This document shows positions 34,779 to 43,354 of a stretch of 64,000 nucleotides of DNA, piece by piece. Origin of the DNA: WVZH01 sp034430425 (GTDB lineage: Bacteria; Chloroflexota; Anaerolineae; Anaerolineales; E44-bin32); NCBI GenBank assembly GCA_034430425.1, contig DAOUEK010000020.1, positions 10,021-74,020 on the forward strand, given 5' to 3'. The stretch's first letter is position 1, and each line of letters starts with the position of its first letter. Below the pieces are notes generated by a model. It ran no database searches, had not been told where the DNA came from, and worked only from the letters and a program-made list of their open reading frames with translations. A program made the position numbers and the translations under genes.

Positions 34779-37615
34779 TCTTCGCTGTACTTGGATGGTG
34801 GGTGATCAGCACGCTGGCCGCGTTATTCGTTTTTCCAACGATTTGGCGTATATTCACTCGTTTGCCCGATCGCGGCTTTGGGTTTGTGCATGCAGTTGGG
34901 ATCATGGCAGCGAGTTATTTGCTCTGGATCGGAGCGAATTTTGGTTTACTGCGCAATACATTTGGCGGGGCTGTATTTGTATTGATCCTGCTCCTGCTGT
35001 TGAGTTTGATCGTCTCACGCAATCACTGGCACGATATCCTGGATTGGCTGCGTGCGAACCTCAAAATGATCATCCTGATGGAAGTCCTTTTCCTGCTCGC
35101 TTTTCTATTCTGGGCTTTCGTGCGTTCTACCATGCCCGCGCTGGACCATACGGAAAAGCCGATGGAATTAGCCTTCATCAACGGAATCCTGCAATCCGGA
35201 ACGTTTCCACCATTAGATCCCTGGTTGTCAGGGTATGCCATCTCCTATTACTACTTTGGATATGTTCAGATTGCATTTCTCTCCCAATTGACGGGAGTGA
35301 TCGGAAGTGTCAGTTTCAATATCGCCAACGCGCTCTGGTTCGCGATGAGCGTTCTGGGCACGTATTCGATTTTGTATAACTTGCTCCACCATCGGGATGG
35401 CCGGCCTCGATTCAGGCTCGCATTCCTGGGACCACTTTTCGTGTTGATTACAGGAAACCTGGAAGGTTTTCTTGAAGTTTTATACGCACGTGGGTTGTTT
35501 TGGCGCCAGACCGTACAAGGAGAGTGGGTCTCATCTTTCTGGGGGTGGCTGAATATAAAGAACCTTGTCGATGCGCCAGCGGTTAATCCAAGCTGGGTGC
35601 CCCAGCGATTCTGGTGGTGGTGGCGCGCATCTCGCGTTGTGAGCGATGTTAACCTGGCGGGCGCTCCATTTGAATTGATCGACGAGTTCCCATTCTTCTC
35701 GTTCCTCCTTGCCGACAATCACCCGCATCTCCTAGCGCTCCCGTTCGTCTTGCTTGCAGTCGCGTTGGCGTTGAATATCTTTTTATCAGGCAAACGGGAA
35801 CCAACTCGCCTTCGGGGAAAACGGCTGCCGGTGACTGTCGAAAATGTCATTCAAATTGGAATGTTTCTGCTCCTTCTGCTCCTCATCGCAGGCAACATCG
35901 TGAACACCGTCGACCCGGGAATGAGTTTTGGCATGCTGATCGTCAATGCCGTCAAGGCCAGTATCTTGCCCGCCATCGGCCTCTTTCTGATCTGGACGTT
36001 ATTCCGTATACTCTCGGGCACCGAAGAATCGGCACTCTCGATGCCGGAGCTCTGGGCCAGCGCATGGATTTTTGGCGGTGTCATATTTCTGAATACCTGG
36101 GATTCCCCGATCTATCTGACCCTGTTCGCGCTATGCCTGATCTGGCGTCTCAGAGGTTTGGCCAGGATCGATATTCTAAAAAGTACATTCAACACATTGA
36201 TTGCTGTTGGCGCGACTGCGGTTTTCTTGTATTTCCCCTGGTATCCAAGTTTTAGCTCCCAACTGGGCGGCATACTGCCAAATCTAATCTTTCCCACGCG
36301 ATTCCCACAGTTTCTGGTCATGTTTACTCCGCTCTTACTGCCTATTCTTTGGTGGCTGGTGCAGAAGGTTCGCAAGCGTTGGCAGCTTTCGGACGGGGGG
36401 ATGATTGCGGGTTTGGCGATCAGCATCCCGCTTTCTCTGATGTTGATCTCCTGGTTATTGACCTGGGGGGGTGTCCTGCTGGTTATGGACCAATCCGAGA
36501 TGGATCAAAGTCTGAGTGGATTGGGGGCCGTGACGGTACAAGAAGTGTTTGAGGCATCCTTATCGCGTTTGTGGAATGGCTGGACCGCCCTCGGCATGGG
36601 TATCTTGTTCGCATTGGGTTGCGTTTTATTGCTGCGGCAATCTCGCCCTCGAGATGATCTGGATCGGGACCAGAATCCGCCGTGGGTTTTTATCGCCATG
36701 CTGATTATTATCGGGGCGCTCCTGGTGCTTGGACCGGAGTATTTGTACCTGCGCGATCAATTCGGGTATCGGATTAACACGATTTTCAAGTTTTATTTCG
36801 CCGCATGGATTTTGTGGGGTCTGGCTGCTGCCTATGCACTAAGTGAAATCTGGTGCTGGAGCTGGCGACATATCGCCGCCTTTGCCGTACTGCTGCCGAC
36901 TGCGCCAATTTTCCTTGATCTATACGATGAATTATCTGTAAATCTGCTGGAACAAACAACTGCCGGGATAGCGACACTATTGCTGGTTTTGTATGCCTTG
37001 GCCTGGCTTGTGTGGCTTTACAGCGTCGTGAGAGCTGCGCTGGCAACCAAACCCAGACGAAATATCATCCGCAGCGGTTTGACTGCGCTGGTGATGCTTC
37101 CGCTCTTCATGGGATTATTTTATCCAGTCCTTACGCTGTGGACGAAGTCGAGTCACTTAAATCCTGCGCAGGGATACACGCTGGACGGCGCGAATTTCAT
37201 CGATATTCGCAGTCCCTCCGATTATCAGGCTATACAATGGATTCGGGAAAACCTTCCCTTAGGTGTGATCAGTGAAGCTGTGGGCGGAAGTTACAACCCG
37301 AGTTATGCTCGCATCTCCGCGCATACCGGATTCCCGACAGTACTGGGATGGCCCGGGCATGAGAGTCAATGGCGTGGCGGTTATGAGGAAATTGGATCGC
37401 GAGGCAGCGACATCGCCACACTGTATCAAACCCGGAATTGGAACGATGCACAAATCTTGCTCGATCGCTACGATATCGATTATGTTTATGTCGGATCCGT
37501 GGAACGATCGACCTATGAGAATCTCGACGAGCAGAAATTCATGATCCATATGGAATTGGTCTATTCCAACGATGAAGTGCAGATCTATGCCAGAGAAGGA
37601 GCGTTGATTCCGTGA
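34775..37615 (+). CDS. YYY-domain (DUF2298) membrane protein
   Basis: 946 residues with about 20 membrane helices and an extracytoplasmic C-terminal tail. It parallels the second half of the preceding fusion protein: EKPMELAFINGILQSGTFPP, LDPWLSGYAISYYYFGYVQ and YRINTIFKFYFAAWILWG. The enzymatic role of the YYY family is not established. Its motifs and setting beside GT-C enzymes suggest a polyprenyl-phosphate-sugar transferase. ATG 34775 overlaps the upstream TGA. Its own TGA overlaps the GTG of the next gene. Confidence 0.87.
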   Translation: MIFAVLGWWVISTLAALFVFPTIWRIFTRLPDRGFGFVHAVGIMAASYLLWIGANFGLLRNTFGGAVFVLILLLLLSLIVSRNHWHDILDWLRANLKMIILMEVLFLLAFLFWAFVRSTMPALDHTEKPMELAFINGILQSGTFPPLDPWLSGYAISYYYFGYVQIAFLSQLTGVIGSVSFNIANALWFAMSVLGTYSILYNLLHHRDGRPRFRLAFLGPLFVLITGNLEGFLEVLYARGLFWRQTVQGEWVSSFWGWLNIKNLVDAPAVNPSWVPQRFWWWWRASRVVSDVNLAGAPFELIDEFPFFSFLLADNHPHLLALPFVLLAVALALNIFLSGKREPTRLRGKRLPVTVENVIQIGMFLLLLLLIAGNIVNTVDPGMSFGMLIVNAVKASILPAIGLFLIWTLFRILSGTEESALSMPELWASAWIFGGVIFLNTWDSPIYLTLFALCLIWRLRGLARIDILKSTFNTLIAVGATAVFLYFPWYPSFSSQLGGILPNLIFPTRFPQFLVMFTPLLLPILWWLVQKVRKRWQLSDGGMIAGLAISIPLSLMLISWLLTWGGVLLVMDQSEMDQSLSGLGAVTVQEVFEASLSRLWNGWTALGMGILFALGCVLLLRQSRPRDDLDRDQNPPWVFIAMLIIIGALLVLGPEYLYLRDQFGYRINTIFKFYFAAWILWGLAAAYALSEIWCWSWRHIAAFAVLLPTAPIFLDLYDELSVNLLEQTTAGIATLLLVLYALAWLVWLYSVVRAALATKPRRNIIRSGLTALVMLPLFMGLFYPVLTLWTKSSHLNPAQGYTLDGANFIDIRSPSDYQAIQWIRENLPLGVISEAVGGSYNPSYARISAHTGFPTVLGWPGHESQWRGGYEEIGSRGSDIATLYQTRNWNDAQILLDRYDIDYVYVGSVERSTYENLDEQKFMIHMELVYSNDEVQIYAREGALIP

Positions 37616-39387
37616 AGATAAAACGCGAATCGATCACCATCGAAGTCATCTTGTACATTCTCGTTTTCTTCGCGGCGGCATGCTTGCGGTGGAATCATCT
37701 GGGGGCTTCGCCGCTCTCCGATGCAGAAGCAAACCATGCACTGGCGGCGGCGAGTACCACGCCTCATGCATCGCCGCACTGGCACAATGCTGAATTCGTA
37801 GTACCGAGTAGCCCGATCTACCATAACCTAACGGCGCTGTTGTTTCATCTCTTTGGCGCTCAGGATGCGGTTGCCCGTTTTGTGAATGCATTGGCGGGTT
37901 TATCTTTGGTATTAACCCCCATCCTGGCTCGAAAGCGATTGGGGCGTGGAAACACACTTCTATTGGCGATTGTTTTTTGTTTATCGCCGATTTTAATTGC
38001 GATCTCACGGACGGCAGGCAGCCCATCTATCGCCGTGCTTGGGATTGTCTCGATCTTGATGATGATCGTGGGTTCTGAATCGGATGACGCCGTCCAAAAG
38101 CGAATGCCCTGGATCGCCGCTGCCCTCGGATTTACTCTTGCGACAGGAGCTGACGCGCTGTATGGGCTCCTAACGATCAGCATCGCGGGGTTATTTGGAC
38201 TGACAAATAAGTCTGCCTTGGGGAAATTTGTGGATACGTGTAAAAAAATGCAGATTCAAAGGTATGCCTGGATTGCACTGGTTGTCTGGCTTGCTGCAGT
38301 GAGCGGCATCGGGTTTACCCTCGGTGGCTTCTCCGGGATAGCTGAATCGATTGGGGGATGGTTTTCCGGTTGGTACTCGCCGGGACAGATGCCCGGAATC
38401 ACATCCGTTTTAATGCTTCCGATTTATGATCCACTCGTATTGATTTTCGGCCTGGTGGGGATTTATACGGCCATTCGAAATCCAGAAGGAATCGGACGAA
38501 GCGTGATTGCCTGGTTCGTCGCTGCGTTATTCGTTATGCTTATTTATCCTGGCCGCAAACCCGGTGACATCGTTTGGGTTATGCTGCCGATGGCGGTCCT
38601 GGCGTCACAACAGCTTGGGATACTTGTCGACCGAATCGCCATCAGGAAACACTGGTTCGAATTTTTCATGTTGTCTTGCGTACTAATCTTTTTCTTTGCG
38701 ATTGATTTGATGATGCTCCAGGCTTATGCCGGCGGATCTACTTTAGGCGGTGTTTTATCCTATTTTGAACCCAGGTTTTTTCCCATTATTTTCATCGGCT
38801 CGTTCATTATTACCGCGCTGATCGTTGCCTTCGTTGGAATGGGATGGGATCTTGATGTGGCGCTCGATGGGACAGGGACTGCGGCAGCCATCTTCCTTAT
38901 CCTCCTGACCATATCTTCCATCTGGCAGTTGAATTTCACCAAGCCAAGCGCTATGGAGTTGTGGCGTCCACAGGCAACGACGACGAGTATGTCTACCTTG
39001 AATACGACCATTGAAATGATTTCCGCGAATAGCACCGGCAGAGAGGATGCGTTGTCGCTTCAAGTTAATGATGCAGACATTCATGCGGACATCGCCTGGG
39101 CGATGCGAGATCTGGCTCGCTACTCGGGGGAGCAAGACTTACTGACCGCGCCTGAACTCATTCTTACTCCGGAAGATGCCCGTTTGACCACATTCTCAGG
39201 GCCATATATCGGGCAGAGCTTCGTTTTAGGCGAGCGATGGGCCTGGAGCGGAATCCTTCCGCCAAATTTCATATATTGGTGGATCACGCGTGAGGCACCC
39301 ATTTCGCAAGAGAATTGGATTCTGATGGCGCGGGCCGACCTGGTGCCCGGCGCGACGGACATCATGTCCGATGAAGACGTAGAGTAA
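37612..39387 (+). CDS. GT-C membrane protein, Agl23/ArnT-like
   Basis: 591 residues, starting with GTG at 37612 overlapping the previous stop (GTGA). About twelve membrane helices with a first loop containing LGASPLSDAEANHAL, the position of the catalytic acid in GT-C enzymes, and SSPIYHNLTALLFHLFG, resembling the Agl23-type (TIGR03663) proteins that accompany YYY proteins in archaea and Chloroflexi. A short extracytoplasmic C-terminal domain ends the protein. Final member of the glycan membrane-enzyme series. cmk starts 18 bases later. The family assignment is from motif memory and is moderate. Confidence 0.75.
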   Translation: MKIKRESITIEVILYILVFFAAACLRWNHLGASPLSDAEANHALAAASTTPHASPHWHNAEFVVPSSPIYHNLTALLFHLFGAQDAVARFVNALAGLSLVLTPILARKRLGRGNTLLLAIVFCLSPILIAISRTAGSPSIAVLGIVSILMMIVGSESDDAVQKRMPWIAAALGFTLATGADALYGLLTISIAGLFGLTNKSALGKFVDTCKKMQIQRYAWIALVVWLAAVSGIGFTLGGFSGIAESIGGWFSGWYSPGQMPGITSVLMLPIYDPLVLIFGLVGIYTAIRNPEGIGRSVIAWFVAALFVMLIYPGRKPGDIVWVMLPMAVLASQQLGILVDRIAIRKHWFEFFMLSCVLIFFFAIDLMMLQAYAGGSTLGGVLSYFEPRFFPIIFIGSFIITALIVAFVGMGWDLDVALDGTGTAAAIFLILLTISSIWQLNFTKPSAMELWRPQATTTSMSTLNTTIEMISANSTGREDALSLQVNDADIHADIAWAMRDLARYSGEQDLLTAPELILTPEDARLTTFSGPYIGQSFVLGERWAWSGILPPNFIYWWITREAPISQENWILMARADLVPGATDIMSDEDVE

Positions 39388-39405
39388 AGAGGAAGGTTCC
39401 TTTTT

Positions 39406-40092
39406 ATGAAACCCGTAAGTGTTATCGCTATTGATGGACCAGCGGCCTCAGGGAAATCGACATTGGGAGCCGAATTGGCGAGCCGTTTGGGATATTTGTA
39501 CTTGGATACCGGCGCCATGTATCGTGCTGCCACGCTTGCCGTACTCCAACGCTCCATAACGGTTGCAGATGAAAAGGCAGTCACTTCGCTGGTCTCGGAG
39601 ATCGAGATCGATGTCCGCCCGCCTTCAAAGGATGATGGCCGCCAGAATGATATCCTCATTGACGGCATCGATGCCACATGGGAAATTCGATCTCCTGAGG
39701 TCGATGGCAATGTTTCACAGGTGTCAATGTACTCCGGTGTGCGTGAAATTCTGACTCAGCGGCAGAGAGAAATTGGCATGCGCGGGAGAGTCGTCATGGT
39801 CGGCCGGGACATCGGAACAGTCGTGCTGCCTGACGCGGATTTAAAAATCTATCTGGACGCGTCTGCAGAAGCACGGGCAAGGCGGCGGCACCTGGAAAAT
39901 GAAGAACGCGGGAACTCGATGAGTTACGAAGATATCCTGGAAGGGGTGAAACGGCGCGATCATATCGACTCGACGCGCGAGCTTGCCCCTTTACGTATCG
40001 CCGAGGACGCGATAGTGGTCGACTCCACAAAACTAAATATCTCACAGGTTTTCGATCGGGTCTTCACATTGGTGTCGGATAGTTATTCGTAA
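39406..40092 (+). CDS. cmk: Cytidylate kinase
   Basis: 228 residues. The P-loop is GPAASGKST (11-19), followed by YLYLDTGAMYRAATL. DIGTVVLPDADLKIYLDA and RRRHLENEERG with MSYEDILEGVKRRDHIDSTR (shown in part) complete the CMP/dCMP kinase signature. It phosphorylates CMP to CDP in the cytosol. ATG 39406 is preceded by AGAGGAAGG. It ends 22 bases before the acyltransferase gene, a frequent cmk-plsC pairing in bacteria. Confidence 0.97.
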   Translation: MKPVSVIAIDGPAASGKSTLGAELASRLGYLYLDTGAMYRAATLAVLQRSITVADEKAVTSLVSEIEIDVRPPSKDDGRQNDILIDGIDATWEIRSPEVDGNVSQVSMYSGVREILTQRQREIGMRGRVVMVGRDIGTVVLPDADLKIYLDASAEARARRRHLENEERGNSMSYEDILEGVKRRDHIDSTRELAPLRIAEDAIVVDSTKLNISQVFDRVFTLVSDSYS

Positions 40093-40114
40093 ATTGTCTG
40101 GTAGGGAGGAAAGT

Positions 40115-40852
40115 ATGATTGCAAGAGCGGCGGATGCACCGGCGCGACATGGGTGGCCTGGCGGTTATAATCACGCTCGTCTTGAAGGCCGTAGGCGTGC
40201 CCTGAGATGGCTGATTGACGAAATTGGGTTTCGGCTATTGGCGAAAATTGAGCGTGTGGAGGGTCTGGAAAATCTTCCGGAAAACGGACCTGCCATTGTT
40301 ATGATCAACCACATTGCCTTTGTCGATCCAATTGTGGTGCTGGGCAGTATCCCCCGCAATCTGGTGCCCATGACAAAGCGAGAAGCATTTTATTATCCGC
40401 TTTGGGGGATTTTCCCTTTGATTTGGGGGGTCATACCGGTTCGCCGCGATGGTGTGGACCGGCGTGCTATTCGGATGGCACTCGAAGTCCTCGATGCGGG
40501 TGAAGTGATTCTGGTTGCGCCCGAAGGCACGCGCAATATTGGATTACAGAAACCCAGGGAGGGAATCGCCTACTTGGGATACCGAAGCGCTGCACCGATC
40601 GTTCCTGTGGCAATCACCGGAACGGTGGGTTTTCCCACAATCAGCCCCAAGCGAATGCGTCAACCAGGAGCAGTGGTGAAACTTGGTCGTCCATTCCAAT
40701 ACCGGCGTTTTGAAGGTCGGCTGCGAAGTCGTCGTTTACAACAGATGACGGATGAAGCCATGTATGTATTGGCTGAAATGTTGCCGGAAGATCGAAGAGG
40801 GGATTATGCCGATCTTTCGCAGGCCACGCGGGAAACAATCGAAATCCTCTAA
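40115..40852 (+). CDS. plsC: 1-acyl-sn-glycerol-3-phosphate acyltransferase (PlsC family)
   Basis: 245 residues. Catalytic motif N65-H66-x4-D71 (NHIAFVD), then VPMTKREAFYYPLWG, PVRRDGVDRRAIR, and PEGTRN (136-141), the glycerol-phosphate binding motif. It transfers a fatty acyl chain to the sn-2 position in phosphatidic acid synthesis at the membrane. The frame allows a TTG at 40094, but AGGGAGGAAAGT directly before ATG 40115 decides the start. Follows cmk in the same transcript. The basic N-terminal tail (~45 residues) is slightly longer than usual. Confidence 0.92.
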   Translation: MIARAADAPARHGWPGGYNHARLEGRRRALRWLIDEIGFRLLAKIERVEGLENLPENGPAIVMINHIAFVDPIVVLGSIPRNLVPMTKREAFYYPLWGIFPLIWGVIPVRRDGVDRRAIRMALEVLDAGEVILVAPEGTRNIGLQKPREGIAYLGYRSAAPIVPVAITGTVGFPTISPKRMRQPGAVVKLGRPFQYRRFEGRLRSRRLQQMTDEAMYVLAEMLPEDRRGDYADLSQATRETIEIL

Positions 40853-40953
40853 TCACGTTAGGGGTGGATTGATGGATGCGGTTGACGACATACAAGAAGT
40901 GATGGTCTATATTGGATCAGCAGGTGATAAGAATCAAGCTGTGGAAATGACGG

Positions 40954-40959
40954 TATAAT
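40954..40959 (+). promoter_or_regulatory. Promoter -10 box of the glmS transcript
   Basis: A perfect TATAAT about 320 bases before the glmS ATG, with a weak -35 region. It gives glmS its own transcript, starting near 40966, separate from cmk-plsC. The 40853-41280 stretch holds no gene, only this promoter and the ribozyme leader. Confidence 0.55.
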
Positions 40960-41025
40960 TAGGCGAGTGATGAATAACGAAAAGGAGGTGGCTATCGTCG
41001 AGATGTAAATGCTTTGGGAAGGCAT

Positions 41026-41205
41026 AGCGCAAGGCCCCGACACCGTCGGGGTGACGAGGATGAGGGTTCCCTGGCTGTAAAGCAGGGCTAACTGGTACAC
41101 AAAACGCTCTCGGGCGGTGAGCCAGGAAAATCGAATGATCAGCGGATGCCCTCCGGGTGAACCACCACCCGAACCTTCCCCAGAAAACAGATCTCCTGGT
41201 GTACA
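41026..41205 (+). ncRNA. glmS ribozyme (glucosamine-6-phosphate responsive)
   Basis: The leader contains the glmS ribozyme core in order. AGCGC at 41026-41030 has cleavage expected between A41026 and G41027. A 7-bp P1 hairpin follows (CCCCGAC 41035-41041 with GTCGGGG 41045-41051), then TGACGAGGATGAGGGTT (41052-41068), AATCGA (41129-41134) and GCGGATGCCCTCC (41142-41154). GAGGG (41062-41066) pairs with CCCTC (41149-41153). A hairpin is inserted between GGGTT and AATCGA, closed by CCTGGCT (41070-41076) and AGCCAGG (41120-41126). A CGGGT/ACCCG hairpin follows as P4. In the known class, glucosamine-6-phosphate acts as cofactor for self-cleavage, after which the glmS mRNA is degraded. The 3' end is approximate. 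Confidence 0.92.
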
Positions 41206-41280
41206 AAAGTGTGTTGGCGACGACGCATACAAAGCATCGGGTTGTGGTACGAACAAATACCATCAACTTGGAGGCGAAGC

Positions 41281-43122
41281 ATGTGTGGCATCGTTGGATA
41301 TGTCGGCACGCGTAGTGCCGAGTCAATCATCTACGAGGGCTTAAACCGACTTGAATACCGCGGGTATGACTCCGCTGGTTTGGCGATCATCGATAATGGG
41401 AAAATTGAAATTCGACGGGATGCTGGAAAGCTCGCGCGTCTCGGAGAACTGCTGCAAAGCGAACCTGTGCACGGCAGCATCGGAATCGGGCACACACGTT
41501 GGGCAACTCACGGTGAGCCAAGTGCACGTAACGCCCATCCGCATGTCGGGACGTCCGGTGAAGTTGTCCTGGTTCACAACGGCATCGTCGAAAACTATCG
41601 TTCCTTGCGAGACGAGTTGAGCGCAGAGGGGATCGAATTCAATTCGGAGACGGACTCTGAAATCATCGTTCATCTGGTCGAACGCTATCTGGCGCTCGGT
41701 CATGATCTCGCTGAAGCAACTCGTTTGGCGATTGAGAACATTGAAGGCGCGCATGGGATTGTCCTGCTCTCGCTGCGAGAGCCTGATCGCATCGTGGCTG
41801 CCCGTATTGGCAATGCTGGAGGCGTCGTTGTGGGTGTCGGTGAGGGCGAGATGTTTGTCGCTTCTGATCTTCCCGCCATCCTGCAGCATACACGACGCGT
41901 GGTTTTCCTCGAATCGGGTCAGATGGCCGTCGTGAAACAGGATGAATTTGAAGTTTACTCGGTGCGCGGCGACAGAATCGACGTCCAGATTCAATCCGTA
42001 GCCTGGGATCCGGTCTCCGCTGAGAAGGGGGAATACAAACACTTCATGCTCAAGGAGATATTTGAGCAGGTGCGCAGCTCGACGGACACGATCGCCGGTC
42101 GGGTCGATTTCGAGCAGGGCAGGATTCACTTACCGCAACTGAATTTAACCGAGGAACTCGCAAAGAAAATCCAGAAGATTGTGATTACGGCCTGTGGCAC
42201 CGCAGCGCATGCGGGCATGGTTGGTAAGATTTTGATCGAACGCATTGCCCGTATTCCCGTGGAAGTTGATATTGCTTCGGAATTCCGTTATCGAGAGCCA
42301 TTGATCGATGAGAACTCGGTCGTGCTGGCGATCAGTCAGTCTGGTGAAACTGCAGATACGTTGGCAGCCATGGCGGAGGCAAGAGAACGGAATGCGGTAT
42401 TGTGGAGCATCGTCAATGCGATTGGGTCACAAGCAATGCGCATAGCCGATGGATACATTGGAATGCAAACAGGCCCTGAAATTGGAGTTGCGTCTACCAA
42501 GGCCTTTACGGCACCGTTAATCGATCTTTACATGCTGGCGATACTTCTCGCAGATCTGCGCGGCGAGATCGAGGATTCTCGTCGAAGCGAACTGGTACGT
42601 GATTTAAGACTAATTCCGGATCTGGTGGGGAAATGCCTCGATCGCGCAGATGATGTCCAGAAGATCGCCTGGCATCTCAAAGACGTTGATCATTGTTTGT
42701 ACCTCGGTAGAGGCATCAACATGCCTATCGCCTACGAAGGGGCGCTAAAGTTAAAAGAAATCTCATACATTCACGCGGAGGCATATCCGGCAGGAGAGAT
42801 GAAACACGGGCCGATCGCGCTGATCGACAAAGAGATGCCCATCATTGCTCTCGCAACGGAGGATCTCTGGTATGAAAAGATGCTGAGCCAGATCGAGCAG
42901 GCAAAGGCACGCGGTGGTGTGGTCGTGGCTGTAGCAACAGACGGGGACGAACTGCTGCCAACGATCGCTGACCACATCTTATGGGTCCCGAAAACTCCCT
43001 GGATGCTAAGCCCGGTGACGAATTCAATACCCTTGCAGTTGCTCGCCTATCACATTGCAGTCATTCGTGGTGCAGATGTCGATCAGCCGAGGAATTTGGC
43101 GAAAAGCGTGACTGTGGAATGA
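41281..43122 (+). CDS. glmS: Glutamine-fructose-6-phosphate aminotransferase (isomerizing)
   Basis: 613 residues. It makes glucosamine-6-phosphate, the entry to peptidoglycan and amino sugars. Begins MCGIVGYVG: Cys2 becomes the N-terminal nucleophile of the glutaminase domain, so ATG 41281 must be the start, although the frame is open from 41209. GGAGG lies about 7 bases upstream. Glutaminase residues HTRWATHGEPS and NSETDSE are present. Two SIS domains follow (SQSGETADT, ASTKAFTAPL, HAEAYPAGEMKHGPIALI), and the end is the universal DQPRNLAKSVTVE. Regulated by the upstream ribozyme, and followed by a strong terminator. Confidence 0.98.
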   Translation: MCGIVGYVGTRSAESIIYEGLNRLEYRGYDSAGLAIIDNGKIEIRRDAGKLARLGELLQSEPVHGSIGIGHTRWATHGEPSARNAHPHVGTSGEVVLVHNGIVENYRSLRDELSAEGIEFNSETDSEIIVHLVERYLALGHDLAEATRLAIENIEGAHGIVLLSLREPDRIVAARIGNAGGVVVGVGEGEMFVASDLPAILQHTRRVVFLESGQMAVVKQDEFEVYSVRGDRIDVQIQSVAWDPVSAEKGEYKHFMLKEIFEQVRSSTDTIAGRVDFEQGRIHLPQLNLTEELAKKIQKIVITACGTAAHAGMVGKILIERIARIPVEVDIASEFRYREPLIDENSVVLAISQSGETADTLAAMAEARERNAVLWSIVNAIGSQAMRIADGYIGMQTGPEIGVASTKAFTAPLIDLYMLAILLADLRGEIEDSRRSELVRDLRLIPDLVGKCLDRADDVQKIAWHLKDVDHCLYLGRGINMPIAYEGALKLKEISYIHAEAYPAGEMKHGPIALIDKEMPIIALATEDLWYEKMLSQIEQAKARGGVVVAVATDGDELLPTIADHILWVPKTPWMLSPVTNSIPLQLLAYHIAVIRGADVDQPRNLAKSVTVE

Positions 43123-43197
43123 GGGTGCGTTTTTTCGCAGGGCATCGATCCAGGGTGTTCAGGCAAATTCATCTTTCTTCCTGACGAAAACAAAACC

Positions 43198-43233
43198 AGA
43201 ACCGCTGTTGAAAATAACAGCGGTTCTCTTGAT
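43198..43233 (+). terminator. Terminator after glmS
   Basis: A perfect 12-bp stem: AGAACCGCTGTT (43198-43209) and AACAGCGGTTCT (43216-43227), loop of six, followed by CTTGATT. The T tract is poor but the stem is strong. Confidence 0.8.
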
Positions 43234-43281
43234 TACGCCGAAAGCGAAGGGATTAACTTCGTTTTAAATAGTTGGATTGAA

Positions 43282-43312
43282 TTGGCGATACAAAGCCATG
43301 TTAAACTACAAT
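43282..43312 (+). promoter_or_regulatory. Probable promoter of the NBR1-type lipoprotein gene
   Basis: TTGGCG (43282-43287) and TACAAT (43307-43312), with a spacer of 19 bases, in an AT-rich stretch. It lies 40 bases before the ATG at 43355. Confidence 0.4.
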
Positions 43313-43354
43313 ATATATATTGCAAAATCATCCCACGGCCGAGGAGGATGAAGA

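Noticed and set aside
40752..40958. Short open frame overlapping the end of plsC and running to the glmS promoter
   Set aside because: Out of frame with plsC for half its length, no ribosome binding site at a plausible start, and it ends in the promoter.
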